64,000 nucleotides of DNA, from assembly GCF_024349785.1 (NCBI RefSeq), contig NZ_AP018817.1, positions 1,767,501 to 1,831,500 on the forward strand. The letters are read 5' to 3'. The notes under the pieces were generated by a model. It worked only from the letters and a program-made list of their open reading frames with translations. It did not search any database and had not been told where the DNA came from. Positions 39,112 through 48,682 of the stretch are shown here, piece after piece (position 1 is the first letter of the stretch; every line of letters begins with the position of its first letter). The position numbers and the translations under genes were made by a program. The DNA is from Sphingomonas bisphenolicum. Lineage in GTDB: Bacteria > Pseudomonadota > Alphaproteobacteria > Sphingomonadales > Sphingomonadaceae.

Positions 39112-41184
39112 ATGGGCGCGCTCCTCCAATTTGTCGGCGACTGGGGCCATGCGCTCGCGGCGGTGCTGTTCGCCGCGCTGGGCATCTTCCTGCTGCGCCG
39201 CCGGGACGAGGCGCCGGAACCGCGCCTGCTCGCCGCCGCGCTGCTGCTGACGTCCTGCTGGGCGCTCTATGTCTCGTTCGGCGGCGTGTCGAAGCCGCTG
39301 TCGGGGATCGGCGAAAGCATCCGCAACGCCGCTTGGCTGCTGGCGATGTTCGTCATGCTGCGGCGCGGCCCGGTGGGGCGCACAGGGCCGACCGTTGCCA
39401 TCAGCGCCCTCTACGCCGCGGTGGCCGGACTGATCCTGCTCCAGACCTTCACTGACCTGACCTGGCGTCAGCTGTCGCCGGCCAGCGACCTGCATCGCGC
39501 GCTCGTCACCTGTTCGCTGATCCTGCGGATGATGACGGCAATCGGCAGCCTGTTGCTGGTCCATCACCTCTACACCGCTTGGCCGTCGCGCGAGCGGGGC
39601 GGAATCGCGTTGCTGCTGGGTGCGCTGGCGGCGATGTGGACCTATGATCTCAACCTCTACGCCATCTGCTATGTCGCGCCGCACCGGGTGAACGAACTCT
39701 ATGCGCTGCGCGGCCTGCTCATGGCGCTGGCGGCGCCGGTGATCGCGGTGGGGATGCGCAAGGGGATGGCGGGGCGGTTGCAACTGTCGCGCGCCATCAC
39801 CTTCCAGTCGCTCTCGATCGTGGCGATCGGCCTCTATGTCGCGGTGCTGACCGCCGCGGCGGTGCTGATTGAACTGATCGCCGGCCCCTATGCGCGGGTG
39901 GTGGAGATCGGTGCGGTCTTCTTCACCGCCGTCACCGCGCTGGTGCTGCTGCCATCGCCCCAGGTGCGGGCGCTGTGGAAGGTGCAGGTCGCCAAGCATT
40001 TCTTCCAGCATCGCTATGATTATCGCACCGAATGGATGCGCTTTGGCGACACGATCGGCCGGCCGGGCGAGGACGCTGCGCCGCTGGGCGAGCGCGTGGC
40101 CAAAGCGGTGGCCGACATCACCGATTCCCCCGCGGCCATGCTGCTTCTGCGCGACGAGCGCGACGCCCTGTCGTTCGAGACGCATTGGAACTGGACCGGC
40201 GATCTGGCGCATGTCGATGCGGTCGCGCCGGCCACGGTGCTGCATATCGAAAAGAGCGGCTGGATCGTCGATCTGGCGCGGCTGAAGACCGGCGACAGCA
40301 CGCTGGACCTGCCCATATGGATGACGCAGGATCGCCGCGCCTGGGCGCTGGTGCCGCTGATCCATTATGGCCGATTGATCGGTGCGCTGCTGCTGGCGCG
40401 CCCGCCGATCGACCGTCGGCTCGACTGGGAGGATTTCGACATGCTGCGCGCCGCCGGGCGGCAGGCCGCGACCCATATCAGCGAAGCGCAGGGCCAGCAG
40501 GCGCTGGACGACGCGCAGCGGTTCGAGGAATTCAACCGCCGCTTCGCCTTCATCATCCACGACGTCAAGAATCTGGTGAGCCAGTTGTCGCTCCTGTCGC
40601 GCAATGCGGAGCGCCATGCCGACAATCCTGATTTCCGCGCCGACATGGTGCTGACGCTCAAGGAATCGGTGGGCAAGATGAACGACATGCTCGCCCGCCT
40701 GTCGCAGCATAACAAGGGCCGGGCGGAAGAGCCGCGTCCCATGGATATGATCGACCTGTTGCAACAGATCGCCCGCGCCCGCGAGCGCCAGCATCCTATC
40801 CATGTCAGCGGTGGCGCACCGCTGGCGCTGGCCGACCCGACGCGGGTGGAGCAGATCGTCACCCATCTGCTGCAAAATGCGATCGATGCCAGTGCGCCCG
40901 ACAGCCCGGTCGACCTGTGCCTGACCGCCGACGGCGGCGAAGCGGTGGTCGAGGTTATCGACCGGGGCAAGGGCATGAGCGCCGAATATATCCGCCGCGA
41001 CCTGTTCAAGCCCTTTTCTTCCAGCAAGGCGGCGGGTTTCGGCCTCGGCGCGTTCGAAGCCCGCAGCCTGGCGCAGGCCATGGGCGGGCGGATCGAGGTG
41101 GAGAGCAAGCCTGGCGCGGGCAGCCGCTTCACGCTGCGCCTGCCGCTGGCGCCCCGGACAGACAGACAAGAGAAGGCCGCCTGA
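39112..41184 (+). CDS. prsK: PEP-CTERM system histidine kinase PrsK
   Basis: The 690-residue protein has eight to nine N-terminal membrane helices (about 5-300), a GAF-like region (about 320-470), a dimerisation segment with the acceptor His in FIIHDVKNLVSQLSLL (about residue 483) and an ATPase domain with LLQNAIDAS, DRGKGM and GFGLGAFEAR. This order is that of PrsK, partner of PrsR in exosortase-containing bacteria. Its stop overlaps the prsR start (TGATG). Confidence 0.9.
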   Translation: MGALLQFVGDWGHALAAVLFAALGIFLLRRRDEAPEPRLLAAALLLTSCWALYVSFGGVSKPLSGIGESIRNAAWLLAMFVMLRRGPVGRTGPTVAISALYAAVAGLILLQTFTDLTWRQLSPASDLHRALVTCSLILRMMTAIGSLLLVHHLYTAWPSRERGGIALLLGALAAMWTYDLNLYAICYVAPHRVNELYALRGLLMALAAPVIAVGMRKGMAGRLQLSRAITFQSLSIVAIGLYVAVLTAAAVLIELIAGPYARVVEIGAVFFTAVTALVLLPSPQVRALWKVQVAKHFFQHRYDYRTEWMRFGDTIGRPGEDAAPLGERVAKAVADITDSPAAMLLLRDERDALSFETHWNWTGDLAHVDAVAPATVLHIEKSGWIVDLARLKTGDSTLDLPIWMTQDRRAWALVPLIHYGRLIGALLLARPPIDRRLDWEDFDMLRAAGRQAATHISEAQGQQALDDAQRFEEFNRRFAFIIHDVKNLVSQLSLLSRNAERHADNPDFRADMVLTLKESVGKMNDMLARLSQHNKGRAEEPRPMDMIDLLQQIARARERQHPIHVSGGAPLALADPTRVEQIVTHLLQNAIDASAPDSPVDLCLTADGGEAVVEVIDRGKGMSAEYIRRDLFKPFSSSKAAGFGLGAFEARSLAQAMGGRIEVESKPGAGSRFTLRLPLAPRTDRQEKAA

Positions 41185-42548
41185 TGAGCGACACCCGTCC
41201 CAAATTGCTGATCGTCGAGGATGATCCGGGCCTGCAGCGGCAATTGCGCTGGGCCTATGAGGATTATCAGCTCTTCATCGCCGGCGACCGGCAGGAAGCG
41301 ATCGAGATGTTGCGGGCCGAAACCCCCGATGTCGTGACGCTTGACCTGGGCCTGCCGCCGGACCCTGACGGCACCAGCGAAGGTTTTGCGACGCTGGCCG
41401 AGATGCTGAAGATCAAGCCGGACACGAAGATCATCGTCGCGTCCGGCCATGGAGCGCGCGAAAGCGCGCTGGATGCGATTGCCGGCGGTGCCTATGATTT
41501 CTACCAGAAGCCGGTCGACATCGACGAACTGGGCCTGATCGTCCGCCGCGCTTTCCACGTCCATGCCCTGGAGCGGGAAAATGCGCGCCTGGCCGAGACC
41601 GCGCCGGAGGACGGCCGGGTGCTGGGCCGCCTCATTTCAGGCGCGCCGGAAATGATGAAGGTCGCCCGCACGATCGAGCGCGTCGCCGCGGCGCAGGTGT
41701 CCGTCCTGCTGCTGGGCGCAAGCGGAACCGGCAAGGAGTTGCTGGCGCAGGGGCTGCACGACGCCAGCCCGCGGCGCGGCGGCGCGTTCGTCGCGATCAA
41801 TTGCGCGGCAATTCCGGAGACGCTGCTCGAATCCGAATTGTTCGGCCATGAAAAGGGCGCCTTCACCGGTGCGATCAAGACCACGCCCGGCAAGATCGAG
41901 CAGGCGCAGGGCGGCACGCTCTTCCTGGACGAGGTAGGCGACATTCCGCTGCCCTTGCAGGTCAAGCTGCTGCGCTTTTTGCAGGAGCGGGTGATCGAGC
42001 GGATCGGCGGGCGCCAGCCGATTGCGGTCGATACGCGCATCGTGTGCGCGACACACCAGAATCTGGAGCAGATGATCGCGGCTGGCAGCTTCCGCGAAGA
42101 TCTTTATTATCGCCTGGCCGAGATCGTCGTGCGCATCCCCGCGCTCAAGGACCGGGCGGGCGATCCGGCGTTGCTGGCGCGCCATTTCCTCACCCGCTTC
42201 GCGCGGGACATGAACCCGCAGGTCAAGGGGCTGGCCCCTGACGCGCTGGCCGCGCTCGACGCCTGGGGCTGGCCCGGCAATGTCCGCGAACTGGAAAACC
42301 GCATGAAGCGCGCGGTCATCATGGCCGATGGCAAGCTGATCACCGCCGCGGACCTCGACCTGGACGACGAGCGCGCCGAGGGCGGCGACGTCGTCAACCT
42401 GAAGGCCGCGCGCGAAATGGCCGATCGCCGCGCCATCCGCCGCGCCATCGCCCGCACCGACGGCAATATTTCCGGCGCGGCCAAGATGCTGGGGATCAGC
42501 CGCCCGACGCTCTACGACCTGCTCAAACAATATCAGATGCAGGGATAA
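41184..42548 (+). CDS. prsR: Sigma54-dependent response regulator PrsR
   Basis: The 454-residue protein has a receiver domain (about 8-125; LLIVEDDPGLQRQL, phospho-acceptor in TLDLGLPPDPDG), an AAA+ sigma54-activation domain (about 145-380; GASGTGKE Walker A, GAFTGA at the sigma54 contact loop, FLDEVGDIPLPLQ) and a Fis-type HTH (GNISGAAKMLGISRPTLYDL). It should activate RpoN promoters of PEP-CTERM and EPS genes when phosphorylated by PrsK. It is translationally coupled to prsK and prsT-like gene follows after 3 bases. Confidence 0.93.
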   Translation: MSDTRPKLLIVEDDPGLQRQLRWAYEDYQLFIAGDRQEAIEMLRAETPDVVTLDLGLPPDPDGTSEGFATLAEMLKIKPDTKIIVASGHGARESALDAIAGGAYDFYQKPVDIDELGLIVRRAFHVHALERENARLAETAPEDGRVLGRLISGAPEMMKVARTIERVAAAQVSVLLLGASGTGKELLAQGLHDASPRRGGAFVAINCAAIPETLLESELFGHEKGAFTGAIKTTPGKIEQAQGGTLFLDEVGDIPLPLQVKLLRFLQERVIERIGGRQPIAVDTRIVCATHQNLEQMIAAGSFREDLYYRLAEIVVRIPALKDRAGDPALLARHFLTRFARDMNPQVKGLAPDALAALDAWGWPGNVRELENRMKRAVIMADGKLITAADLDLDDERAEGGDVVNLKAAREMADRRAIRRAIARTDGNISGAAKMLGISRPTLYDLLKQYQMQG

Positions 42549-42551
42549 TCG

Positions 42552-44591
42552 ATGCGCCGGTCCCGTCTCATCATCCTCGCTCTTTTGGTCCTGCTGCTGC
42601 TCGCCGGGGCGGGCCTGTGGCAATGGCGCGCCCATGAGCGCGACGGCAGTTCGGCCCTGACGCGCGGTCTGGCTGCGCTCGACAAGGGCGACGCGCGCAC
42701 CGCGCGGATCGAGTTGATGAACGCGATTAAGGGCAATCCGCGTTCCGCCGCGGCCCACGAGGCGCAGGCACGGGCGCTCGCCGAACTGGGCGACGGCGTG
42801 GGCGCGCAGGCGGCGGTGCAACGCGCCCGCGCACTGGGGGCGCCGCCGGCGCAGACCCGCGCGGTGATGGCTCAGGCGCTATTGTTGCAAGGCGACCTGG
42901 AGGGCGCGCTGCGGGAAGCGCGGGCGCCCGACCTGCCGTCCGACTTCGCCGTCCCGGCCGCGAGGGTCGTGGCGCGCGCCGCGCTGGCGCAGGGGAACAT
43001 CGCGGATGCGCGCACGGCGCTGGAACGGGCGCTGACGGTCGCGCCGAACGATCCGGCCAATTGGGTCGAACTGGGGCGCCTGCGCCTCCTGTCCGGGGAT
43101 CAGGCCGGTGCGATCACCGCGGCCGACCGGGCGGTGGCGCTGGCCCCGACCGATGCGAAGGCGCTGACCCTGCGCGGCGAACTGGTGCGCGGCCAATATG
43201 GGCTGACCGCGTCGCTGCCCTGGTTCGAACGGGCGCTGGCGGCCAATCCCGATTCGGTGCCGACACTGGAGCAATATGCCGCGACGCTGGCGGATGCGGG
43301 GCAGGCTAGCGCGATGCTGACCCTTACTCGACGGCTGATTGCGATCGATCCGTCCAACCCGCGCGCCTGGATGATGCAGGCGGTGATGGCGGCGCGCGCC
43401 GGGCAGGGCGATCTGGCGCGCAAGTTGCTCGACCGCACCCAGGGGCGGCTGGACGCCGAACCGGCGACCCGGCTGCTTCGCGGCGTGCTGCAATTGCAGG
43501 ACGGCAATGCGGTTCTGGCCGCCGATGCGCTTGGCCCGCTCGTGGCGGCGCAGCCGGACAATCGCACCGCGCGCTCGCTGCTGGCGCGGGCACATTATAT
43601 CAATGGCGACTTTGCGTCCGCCGCCGCCTTCCTCGCGCCGATGGTGGCCCAGCGCGATGCCGATCCCTATGTGCTGACGCTCGCCGCCCGCGCGCAGGAA
43701 GCTTTGGGCAACCGGGCGATGGCGGACGACATGCTGGCGCGCGCCGCCTGGCCGATACGGGCAGCGGCGGATCCCTTCGCCGGCGCATCGGACGGCACGC
43801 TGGCGACTGGTCCGGCGCCCGCCAGCGCTGCAACCGCGCGTGACAACGTCCCCTATATTCGCGCTTTACTCAGTACCGGGCGTAACGCCGATGCGGTGGC
43901 ACGCGCACGCATGTTGAGCCGCGCCAATCCCGGCGCGCCCGACGCCTGGCTGATCCTGGGCGATGCGTTGGCCGCGGATGGCGCGTCGCAGGAGTCGGTG
44001 CGCGCCTATGAGGCGGCGGCCAATATTCGCTTCGATCGTGACGTTGCGCTTCGGCTGGCGGCGGCGTGGGGCCGGGTCGGCAATCCGGCACGTGCGGCAC
44101 AGGTCGTACAATTGTTCCTGACCCAGAATCCCAATGATGTACAGGTGCAACGGCTGGCCGCAAGCATCGCGATGCAGGCGCAGGACTGGCGTGGCGCGCT
44201 GCGGATGCTCCACGCGGTGCAGGCGCAGGTGGGCGAAAACGACGCGGTGCTGATGGCGGACCTGGCCCGCGCGGCGCTGGAAAGCGGCGATCGCGCGAGT
44301 GCGCGCGCCTATGCCGCGCATGGCTATCGGCTGATGCCGGCCAATCCGCTGACCGCCGACATGTTCGGCTGGGTGCTGATGAAGACCGGCGAGAAGGGGC
44401 CGGTGGCGATCGACCTGCTGGAAAAGGCGGTGGCGATGGCGCCGCAAGCCCCTGCGTTGCAGATGCATCTCGGGCAGGCCTATGCCGCCGCGGGGCGGAA
44501 GGGGGAGGCAAAGCTGGCGCTGGGTAGAGCGGCGGCGGTACGCGGCTTTACGGGCCGACAGGATGCGCTGGACGCGCTGGCGGCGCTGTAG
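42552..44591 (+). CDS. Large TPR-repeat protein, PrsT-like
   Basis: The 679-residue product has an N-terminal membrane anchor (residues 7-23; LIILALLVLLLLAGAGL) and then continuous tetratricopeptide repeats (for example ALLLQGDLEGALREA and RLLSGDQAGAITAADRAV) to the C-terminus. Its place right after prsR matches the TPR protein PrsT of PEP-CTERM loci, although it is shorter than typical PrsT and has no lipobox, so the assignment is by context. It probably acts in the periplasm in EPS assembly or export. Confidence 0.8.
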   Translation: MRRSRLIILALLVLLLLAGAGLWQWRAHERDGSSALTRGLAALDKGDARTARIELMNAIKGNPRSAAAHEAQARALAELGDGVGAQAAVQRARALGAPPAQTRAVMAQALLLQGDLEGALREARAPDLPSDFAVPAARVVARAALAQGNIADARTALERALTVAPNDPANWVELGRLRLLSGDQAGAITAADRAVALAPTDAKALTLRGELVRGQYGLTASLPWFERALAANPDSVPTLEQYAATLADAGQASAMLTLTRRLIAIDPSNPRAWMMQAVMAARAGQGDLARKLLDRTQGRLDAEPATRLLRGVLQLQDGNAVLAADALGPLVAAQPDNRTARSLLARAHYINGDFASAAAFLAPMVAQRDADPYVLTLAARAQEALGNRAMADDMLARAAWPIRAAADPFAGASDGTLATGPAPASAATARDNVPYIRALLSTGRNADAVARARMLSRANPGAPDAWLILGDALAADGASQESVRAYEAAANIRFDRDVALRLAAAWGRVGNPARAAQVVQLFLTQNPNDVQVQRLAASIAMQAQDWRGALRMLHAVQAQVGENDAVLMADLARAALESGDRASARAYAAHGYRLMPANPLTADMFGWVLMKTGEKGPVAIDLLEKAVAMAPQAPALQMHLGQAYAAAGRKGEAKLALGRAAAVRGFTGRQDALDALAAL

Positions 44592-44625
44592 TTAGCTGAT
44601 CAACCCGACCAGTCGCTAAACAGGC

Positions 44626-44970
44626 CTACGCCTTCGCCAGATCCAGATCGTCCAGCCGAATGCCCAGCCGCTTGATCTGCGCCGCGACCGGGGGCCAGAC
44701 CCTGTCGAGGAAGCGTTCGCGTTCGGCTTCGCGCAGGCGGCGGGTCGCGCCGTCGGCGACGAACATGCCGACGCCGCGTTTCACCACCACCAGCCCGTCA
44801 TCCTGGAAGCTCTGATAGGCCTTGGCCACGGTCAGCGGGTTCGCGCCCTGCGTAGCGGCGAAGGCGCGCACCGATGGCAGCAGGTCGCCATCGGAAAATT
44901 CCCCATCCAGAATGGAAGCGGCGATGATCTCCCGCAGGCGGAGATAGACGGGTTTGGATTCGTCGGCCAT
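44626..44970 (-). CDS. GntR-family transcriptional regulator (YtrA-like)
   Basis: The 114-residue protein has an N-terminal GntR winged helix (VYLRLREIIAASILDGEFSD, then LPSVRAFAATQGANPLTVAKAY) followed only by a short helical tail, the layout of the YtrA subfamily which often represses ABC-transporter operons. No ABC transporter is next to it. It ends close to the end of the TPR gene and is transcribed toward it. The start at 44970 follows TATGGCACTGATGCACC on its strand. Confidence 0.82.
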   Translation of the reverse strand: MADESKPVYLRLREIIAASILDGEFSDGDLLPSVRAFAATQGANPLTVAKAYQSFQDDGLVVVKRGVGMFVADGATRRLREAERERFLDRVWPPVAAQIKRLGIRLDDLDLAKA

Positions 44971-45041
44971 GGTGCATCAGTGCCATAATACAGCCATGCG
45001 GGTCAATCCACATGACTGTTCGGCAAGCTTTGCCTGCGGAA

Positions 45042-45620
45042 TTATCTGTCCCAGGTCGAAACGATCATGTCATAGTCCGGCCGTGGCCGTTCTTCCTGCG
45101 GCTTGCCCGGCGTGCCGATAAAGACGAATCCGGCGATCTTTTCGCCTGGCCCGCCAAAGGCGTCGCGTACGTCGCCATTGAAGCTCGGCCATCCGGTCAG
45201 CCAGCCGCCGGCAAAGCCCAGCGCATGGGTGGCGTGCAGCAGGTTCATGATCGCCGCGCCCGCGGACAGTTCCTGTTCCCAGACCGGGATCTTGCTGCCC
45301 GCCACCGGCGCGGACAGGGCCACCACCAGGGTCGGCGCCTGATGCGCGAACTGGTGCATCGCATCGATCTCCAATCGCCCGGCATCGGGCTTTTCGGCGC
45401 GATAGGCGGCTTCCAGCAGATCGGCCAGCCCGGACCGCTGGTCCTGCCGCACGATCACGAAGCGCCATGGCGCCAGCTTGCCATGATCGGGGGTGCGCAG
45501 CGCCACTTCCAATATCTGGCGCAGTTGCGCCTCGTCCGGGCCGGGCGCGATCAGGTCGCGCGGTTTGCCGGAACGGCGGGTCTGGAGCAGGGCGAGCGGG
45601 GAGGAGCGGTCGTTGAACAT
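45042..45620 (-). CDS. Nitroreductase family protein (YdjA-like)
   Basis: The 192-residue FMN-dependent nitroreductase-fold protein shows LLQTRRSGKPRDL, RTPDHGKLAPWRFVIV, SAGAAIMNLLHATHALGFAG and GTPGKPQEERPRP, the layout of YdjA-type small nitroreductases. Their natural substrates are mostly unknown. It lies between the GntR regulator and a divergent peptide transporter. Confidence 0.87.
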   Translation of the reverse strand: MFNDRSSPLALLQTRRSGKPRDLIAPGPDEAQLRQILEVALRTPDHGKLAPWRFVIVRQDQRSGLADLLEAAYRAEKPDAGRLEIDAMHQFAHQAPTLVVALSAPVAGSKIPVWEQELSAGAAIMNLLHATHALGFAGGWLTGWPSFNGDVRDAFGGPGEKIAGFVFIGTPGKPQEERPRPDYDMIVSTWDR

Positions 45621-45761
45621 CGCGGCGACAGATGGCGCGTCCCTCGCTTCGACGCAAGGGCAGGCTGGTCTTTTGACAGGACGAACCCATCGGCTCTAGG
45701 CTGCATCCAATAAGCGGCCGCCGCACGGCAAGGCCGGACACAAATATGCAAAGGGTGCCGA

Positions 45762-47285
45762 ATGGCGATTTCGGACATGAACGCGGTCGAGGCAGGCAAG
45801 ACCTGGCTCGGCCATCCGCGCGGGCTGTACCTGCTCTTCTTCGCGGAAATGTGGGAGCGTTTCTCCTATTACGGGATGCGCGCCATCCTCATCTTCTACC
45901 TGACCAAACATTTCCTCTTCGGCGAGGACAAGGCCTATCTCCTCTACGGCGCCTATACCTCGCTTGTTTACATCACGCCGGTCATCGGCGGCTATCTGTC
46001 CGACCGCTATCTGGGGCCGCGCAAGGCGGTGCTGGTCGGCGGCGTGTTCATCGCCATCGGCCATTTCCTGATCGCCATCACCGAAGGGCCGGGGGGCCAG
46101 GATCCGCTGTTCCTCAACGGCTTCTACTTCGCGCTCGCCTCCATCATCGTGGGCACTGGATTCCTGAAAGCCAATATCTCCGTGCTGGTGGGCGAACTCT
46201 ACGCCCTCGACGATCATCGCCGCGATCCCGCCTTCTCCATCTTCTACATGGGCATCAACATGGGCGGGATGCTCGGCCCGATCGTCTGCGGCCTGCTCGG
46301 CGAACTCTGGGGCTGGAGCTGGGGCTTCGGCGCGGCGGGCGTCGGGATGCTCGCGGGGCTCGTCATGTTCGTGTGGCTGAAACCCTGGCTGCTCGGAAAG
46401 GGCGAGCCGCCCGCACCGCAGCAACTGCGGGCGCGCACCGCGACCGGCCTCAGCCAGGAATGGACCATCTACCTCGCCGCGGCGCTGGGCGTGACCGCGA
46501 TCTGGCTGGTGATCCGCTATGCCGAACTGCTGGGCTATGCTTTGCTCGGCTTCTCCGCGCTGACCGTCGTCTATATCCTTTGGCGCACGGTAGGCACGCT
46601 GGGGAAGGTCGACCGCGACCGGATGTTCGCCGCGCTCTTCCTGATCGCCTTGAACCCGCTCTTCTGGGGCCTGTTCGAACAGACCGGATCGTCGCTCAAC
46701 ATCTTCACCGACCGCAATGTCGATCGGAACATGCTGGGCTGGGAGGTGCCCGCGTCTTTGTTCCAGTCGGTCAATTCGGTCTTCATCATCCTGCTCGCGC
46801 CGCTCTTCGCGGTGCTCTGGACCTTCCTCGACAAGCGCCGTCTGGAGCCTTCTTCGCCTGCCAAGTTCGGCATCGGCCTGGTGCTGTGCGGCGCCGGCTT
46901 CCTCGTGCTGGTCGCGGGCGCGGCGATGGCGGGGGCGAGCCTGACACCGGTGATCTTCGTCTTCCTCATCTACCTGCTCCACACCATGGCCGAACTCTGC
47001 TTCTCGCCGGTCGGCCTGTCCGCGATGACGCGGCTGTCGGTGTCGAATATGGTGGGCCTCGTCATGGGCACCTGGTTTCTCGCCATGGCGGCGGGCAATT
47101 TCATCGCCGGCCTGATCGCCCGCGCCACCGGCAGCGGCGAGGCGGGCAATGTGACGCAGGTGCTGGACGTCTATACCCGGATCGGCTGGTTCGCGATCGT
47201 GGTGGGCGGGCTGGTGCTGCTCGTTTCCCCTTATATCAAGCGGTTGATGCATCTCGACCTGATCGGCACGGAGGACAAGGCATGA
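45762..47285 (+). CDS. POT-family proton-coupled oligopeptide transporter
   Basis: The 507-residue protein of the major facilitator superfamily imports di- and tripeptides with protons. It carries the proton-coupling motif EMWERFSYYGM, the family signature GGYLSDRYLGPRKAVLVGG and FSIFYMGINMGGMLGP, plus LFEQTGSSLNIF, with 12-14 helices. Its stop overlaps the next start (ATGA), coupling it to two amidohydrolases. This suggests uptake followed by hydrolysis of small peptides or related amides. Confidence 0.92.
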   Translation: MAISDMNAVEAGKTWLGHPRGLYLLFFAEMWERFSYYGMRAILIFYLTKHFLFGEDKAYLLYGAYTSLVYITPVIGGYLSDRYLGPRKAVLVGGVFIAIGHFLIAITEGPGGQDPLFLNGFYFALASIIVGTGFLKANISVLVGELYALDDHRRDPAFSIFYMGINMGGMLGPIVCGLLGELWGWSWGFGAAGVGMLAGLVMFVWLKPWLLGKGEPPAPQQLRARTATGLSQEWTIYLAAALGVTAIWLVIRYAELLGYALLGFSALTVVYILWRTVGTLGKVDRDRMFAALFLIALNPLFWGLFEQTGSSLNIFTDRNVDRNMLGWEVPASLFQSVNSVFIILLAPLFAVLWTFLDKRRLEPSSPAKFGIGLVLCGAGFLVLVAGAAMAGASLTPVIFVFLIYLLHTMAELCFSPVGLSAMTRLSVSNMVGLVMGTWFLAMAAGNFIAGLIARATGSGEAGNVTQVLDVYTRIGWFAIVVGGLVLLVSPYIKRLMHLDLIGTEDKA

Positions 47286-48682
47286 GGCAACAGGGACGCG
47301 CGCTGCTGATCGCGGCGCTGCTGGCGGGGCTGGCCGGCCCTGCCGTCGCGCGCAGGGACAAGGAAGATGCACCAGCCGCGCAGCAGGGGTCATCCGCGGA
47401 ACCGGAAAACCCTTATCCCTCCACCTACAAACCCTATCCCGGCCGCCCCACGGCGATCCGGGGCGCCACCATCTTCGACGGGGAGGGCGGCCGCATCGAC
47501 AATGGCGTGGTCTTCCTGTCCGAAGGCAAGGTGACGGCGATCGGCGGCCCGGACACGCCGATCCCCGCCGACATCGCCGTGTTCGACGGCACCGGCAAAT
47601 ATGTGACGCCGGGCGTGATCGACATCCACAGTCATCTGGGCGATTATCCCTCGCCCGGCGTGGAGGCCAATAGCGACGGCAACGAAGCCACCTCAGCCGT
47701 CACGCCCCATGTCTGGGCCGAACATAGTATCTGGCCGCAGGACGCAGGCTTTTCCCGCGCGCTTGCCAATGGCGGCGTCACCAGCCTGCAAATCCTTCCC
47801 GGTTCCGCCAACCTGTTCGGCGGCCGCAGCGTCACGCTCAAGAACGTGCCTGCCCGCACCATGCAGGGGATGAAATTCCCCGGCGCGCCCTACGGCCTGA
47901 AAATGGCGTGCGGCGAGAACCCCAAGCGCGTCTATGGCAGCAAGGGCCGCGAACCCTCCACCCGCATGGGCAATATGGCGGTCAATCGCCAGACCTGGAT
48001 CAAGGCGCGCGAATATGAAAAGAAACGCGCCGCCGGGAAGGACCAGACCCGCGACCTGGGCATGGAAACGCTGGCCGATGTGCTGGAAGGCAAGATCCTC
48101 GTCCACAATCATTGCTACCGCGCGGACGAGATGGCCAACGTCATCGATATGAGCAAGGAGTTCGGCTACAAGGTCGCGGCCTTCCACCACGCGGTCGAGG
48201 CGTACAAGATCGCAGACCTGCTGCGCGACAACGGCATCTGCGCGGCTTTGTGGGGCGACTGGTATGGCTTCAAGATGGAGGCCTATGACGGCATCAAGGA
48301 GAATATCCCGCTTGTCCACCGCGCGGGCGCCTGCGCCATCGTCCATAGCGACGACCAGGACGGCATCCAGCGGCTGAACCAGGAAGCGGCCAAGGCATTG
48401 GGCGCGGGCCGCCGCATGGGCATCAACATTTCGGATGAGGTCGCCTGGACCTGGCTCGCCATCAACCCCGCGCGCGCCATGGGCATCGCGGACCAGACCG
48501 GCAGCCTCAAGGTCGGCAAGATGGCCGATGTCGTGCTGTGGAACGGCAACCCGTTCAGCACCTATAGCCGGCCGGAAAAAGTATGGATCGACGGCGCGCT
48601 CCTCTACGACAGCGCCAATCCCAAATTGCGGCCGGTGGTCGATTTCGAACTGGGCCAGATCGGCGCGGGAGACGTGAAATGA
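47282..48682 (+). CDS. Amidohydrolase family protein, secreted, metal-binding
   Basis: The 466-residue product has a signal peptide ending in GPAVARR and an amidohydrolase core with the HxH motif VIDIHSHLGDYPS, HNHCYRADEM, FHHAVEAYKIAD and the Asp region AIVHSDDQDG. The motif set fits the imidazolonepropionase-like branch, which includes secreted dipeptidase-type enzymes. It is coupled at both ends by ATGA overlaps to the peptide transporter and a second amidohydrolase. Confidence 0.87.
   Translation: MRQQGRALLIAALLAGLAGPAVARRDKEDAPAAQQGSSAEPENPYPSTYKPYPGRPTAIRGATIFDGEGGRIDNGVVFLSEGKVTAIGGPDTPIPADIAVFDGTGKYVTPGVIDIHSHLGDYPSPGVEANSDGNEATSAVTPHVWAEHSIWPQDAGFSRALANGGVTSLQILPGSANLFGGRSVTLKNVPARTMQGMKFPGAPYGLKMACGENPKRVYGSKGREPSTRMGNMAVNRQTWIKAREYEKKRAAGKDQTRDLGMETLADVLEGKILVHNHCYRADEMANVIDMSKEFGYKVAAFHHAVEAYKIADLLRDNGICAALWGDWYGFKMEAYDGIKENIPLVHRAGACAIVHSDDQDGIQRLNQEAAKALGAGRRMGINISDEVAWTWLAINPARAMGIADQTGSLKVGKMADVVLWNGNPFSTYSRPEKVWIDGALLYDSANPKLRPVVDFELGQIGAGDVK

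Noticed and set aside
38950..41169. 739-codon frame antisense to prsK
   Set aside because: Shadow of prsK; composition dominated by Arg, Gln and Gly.
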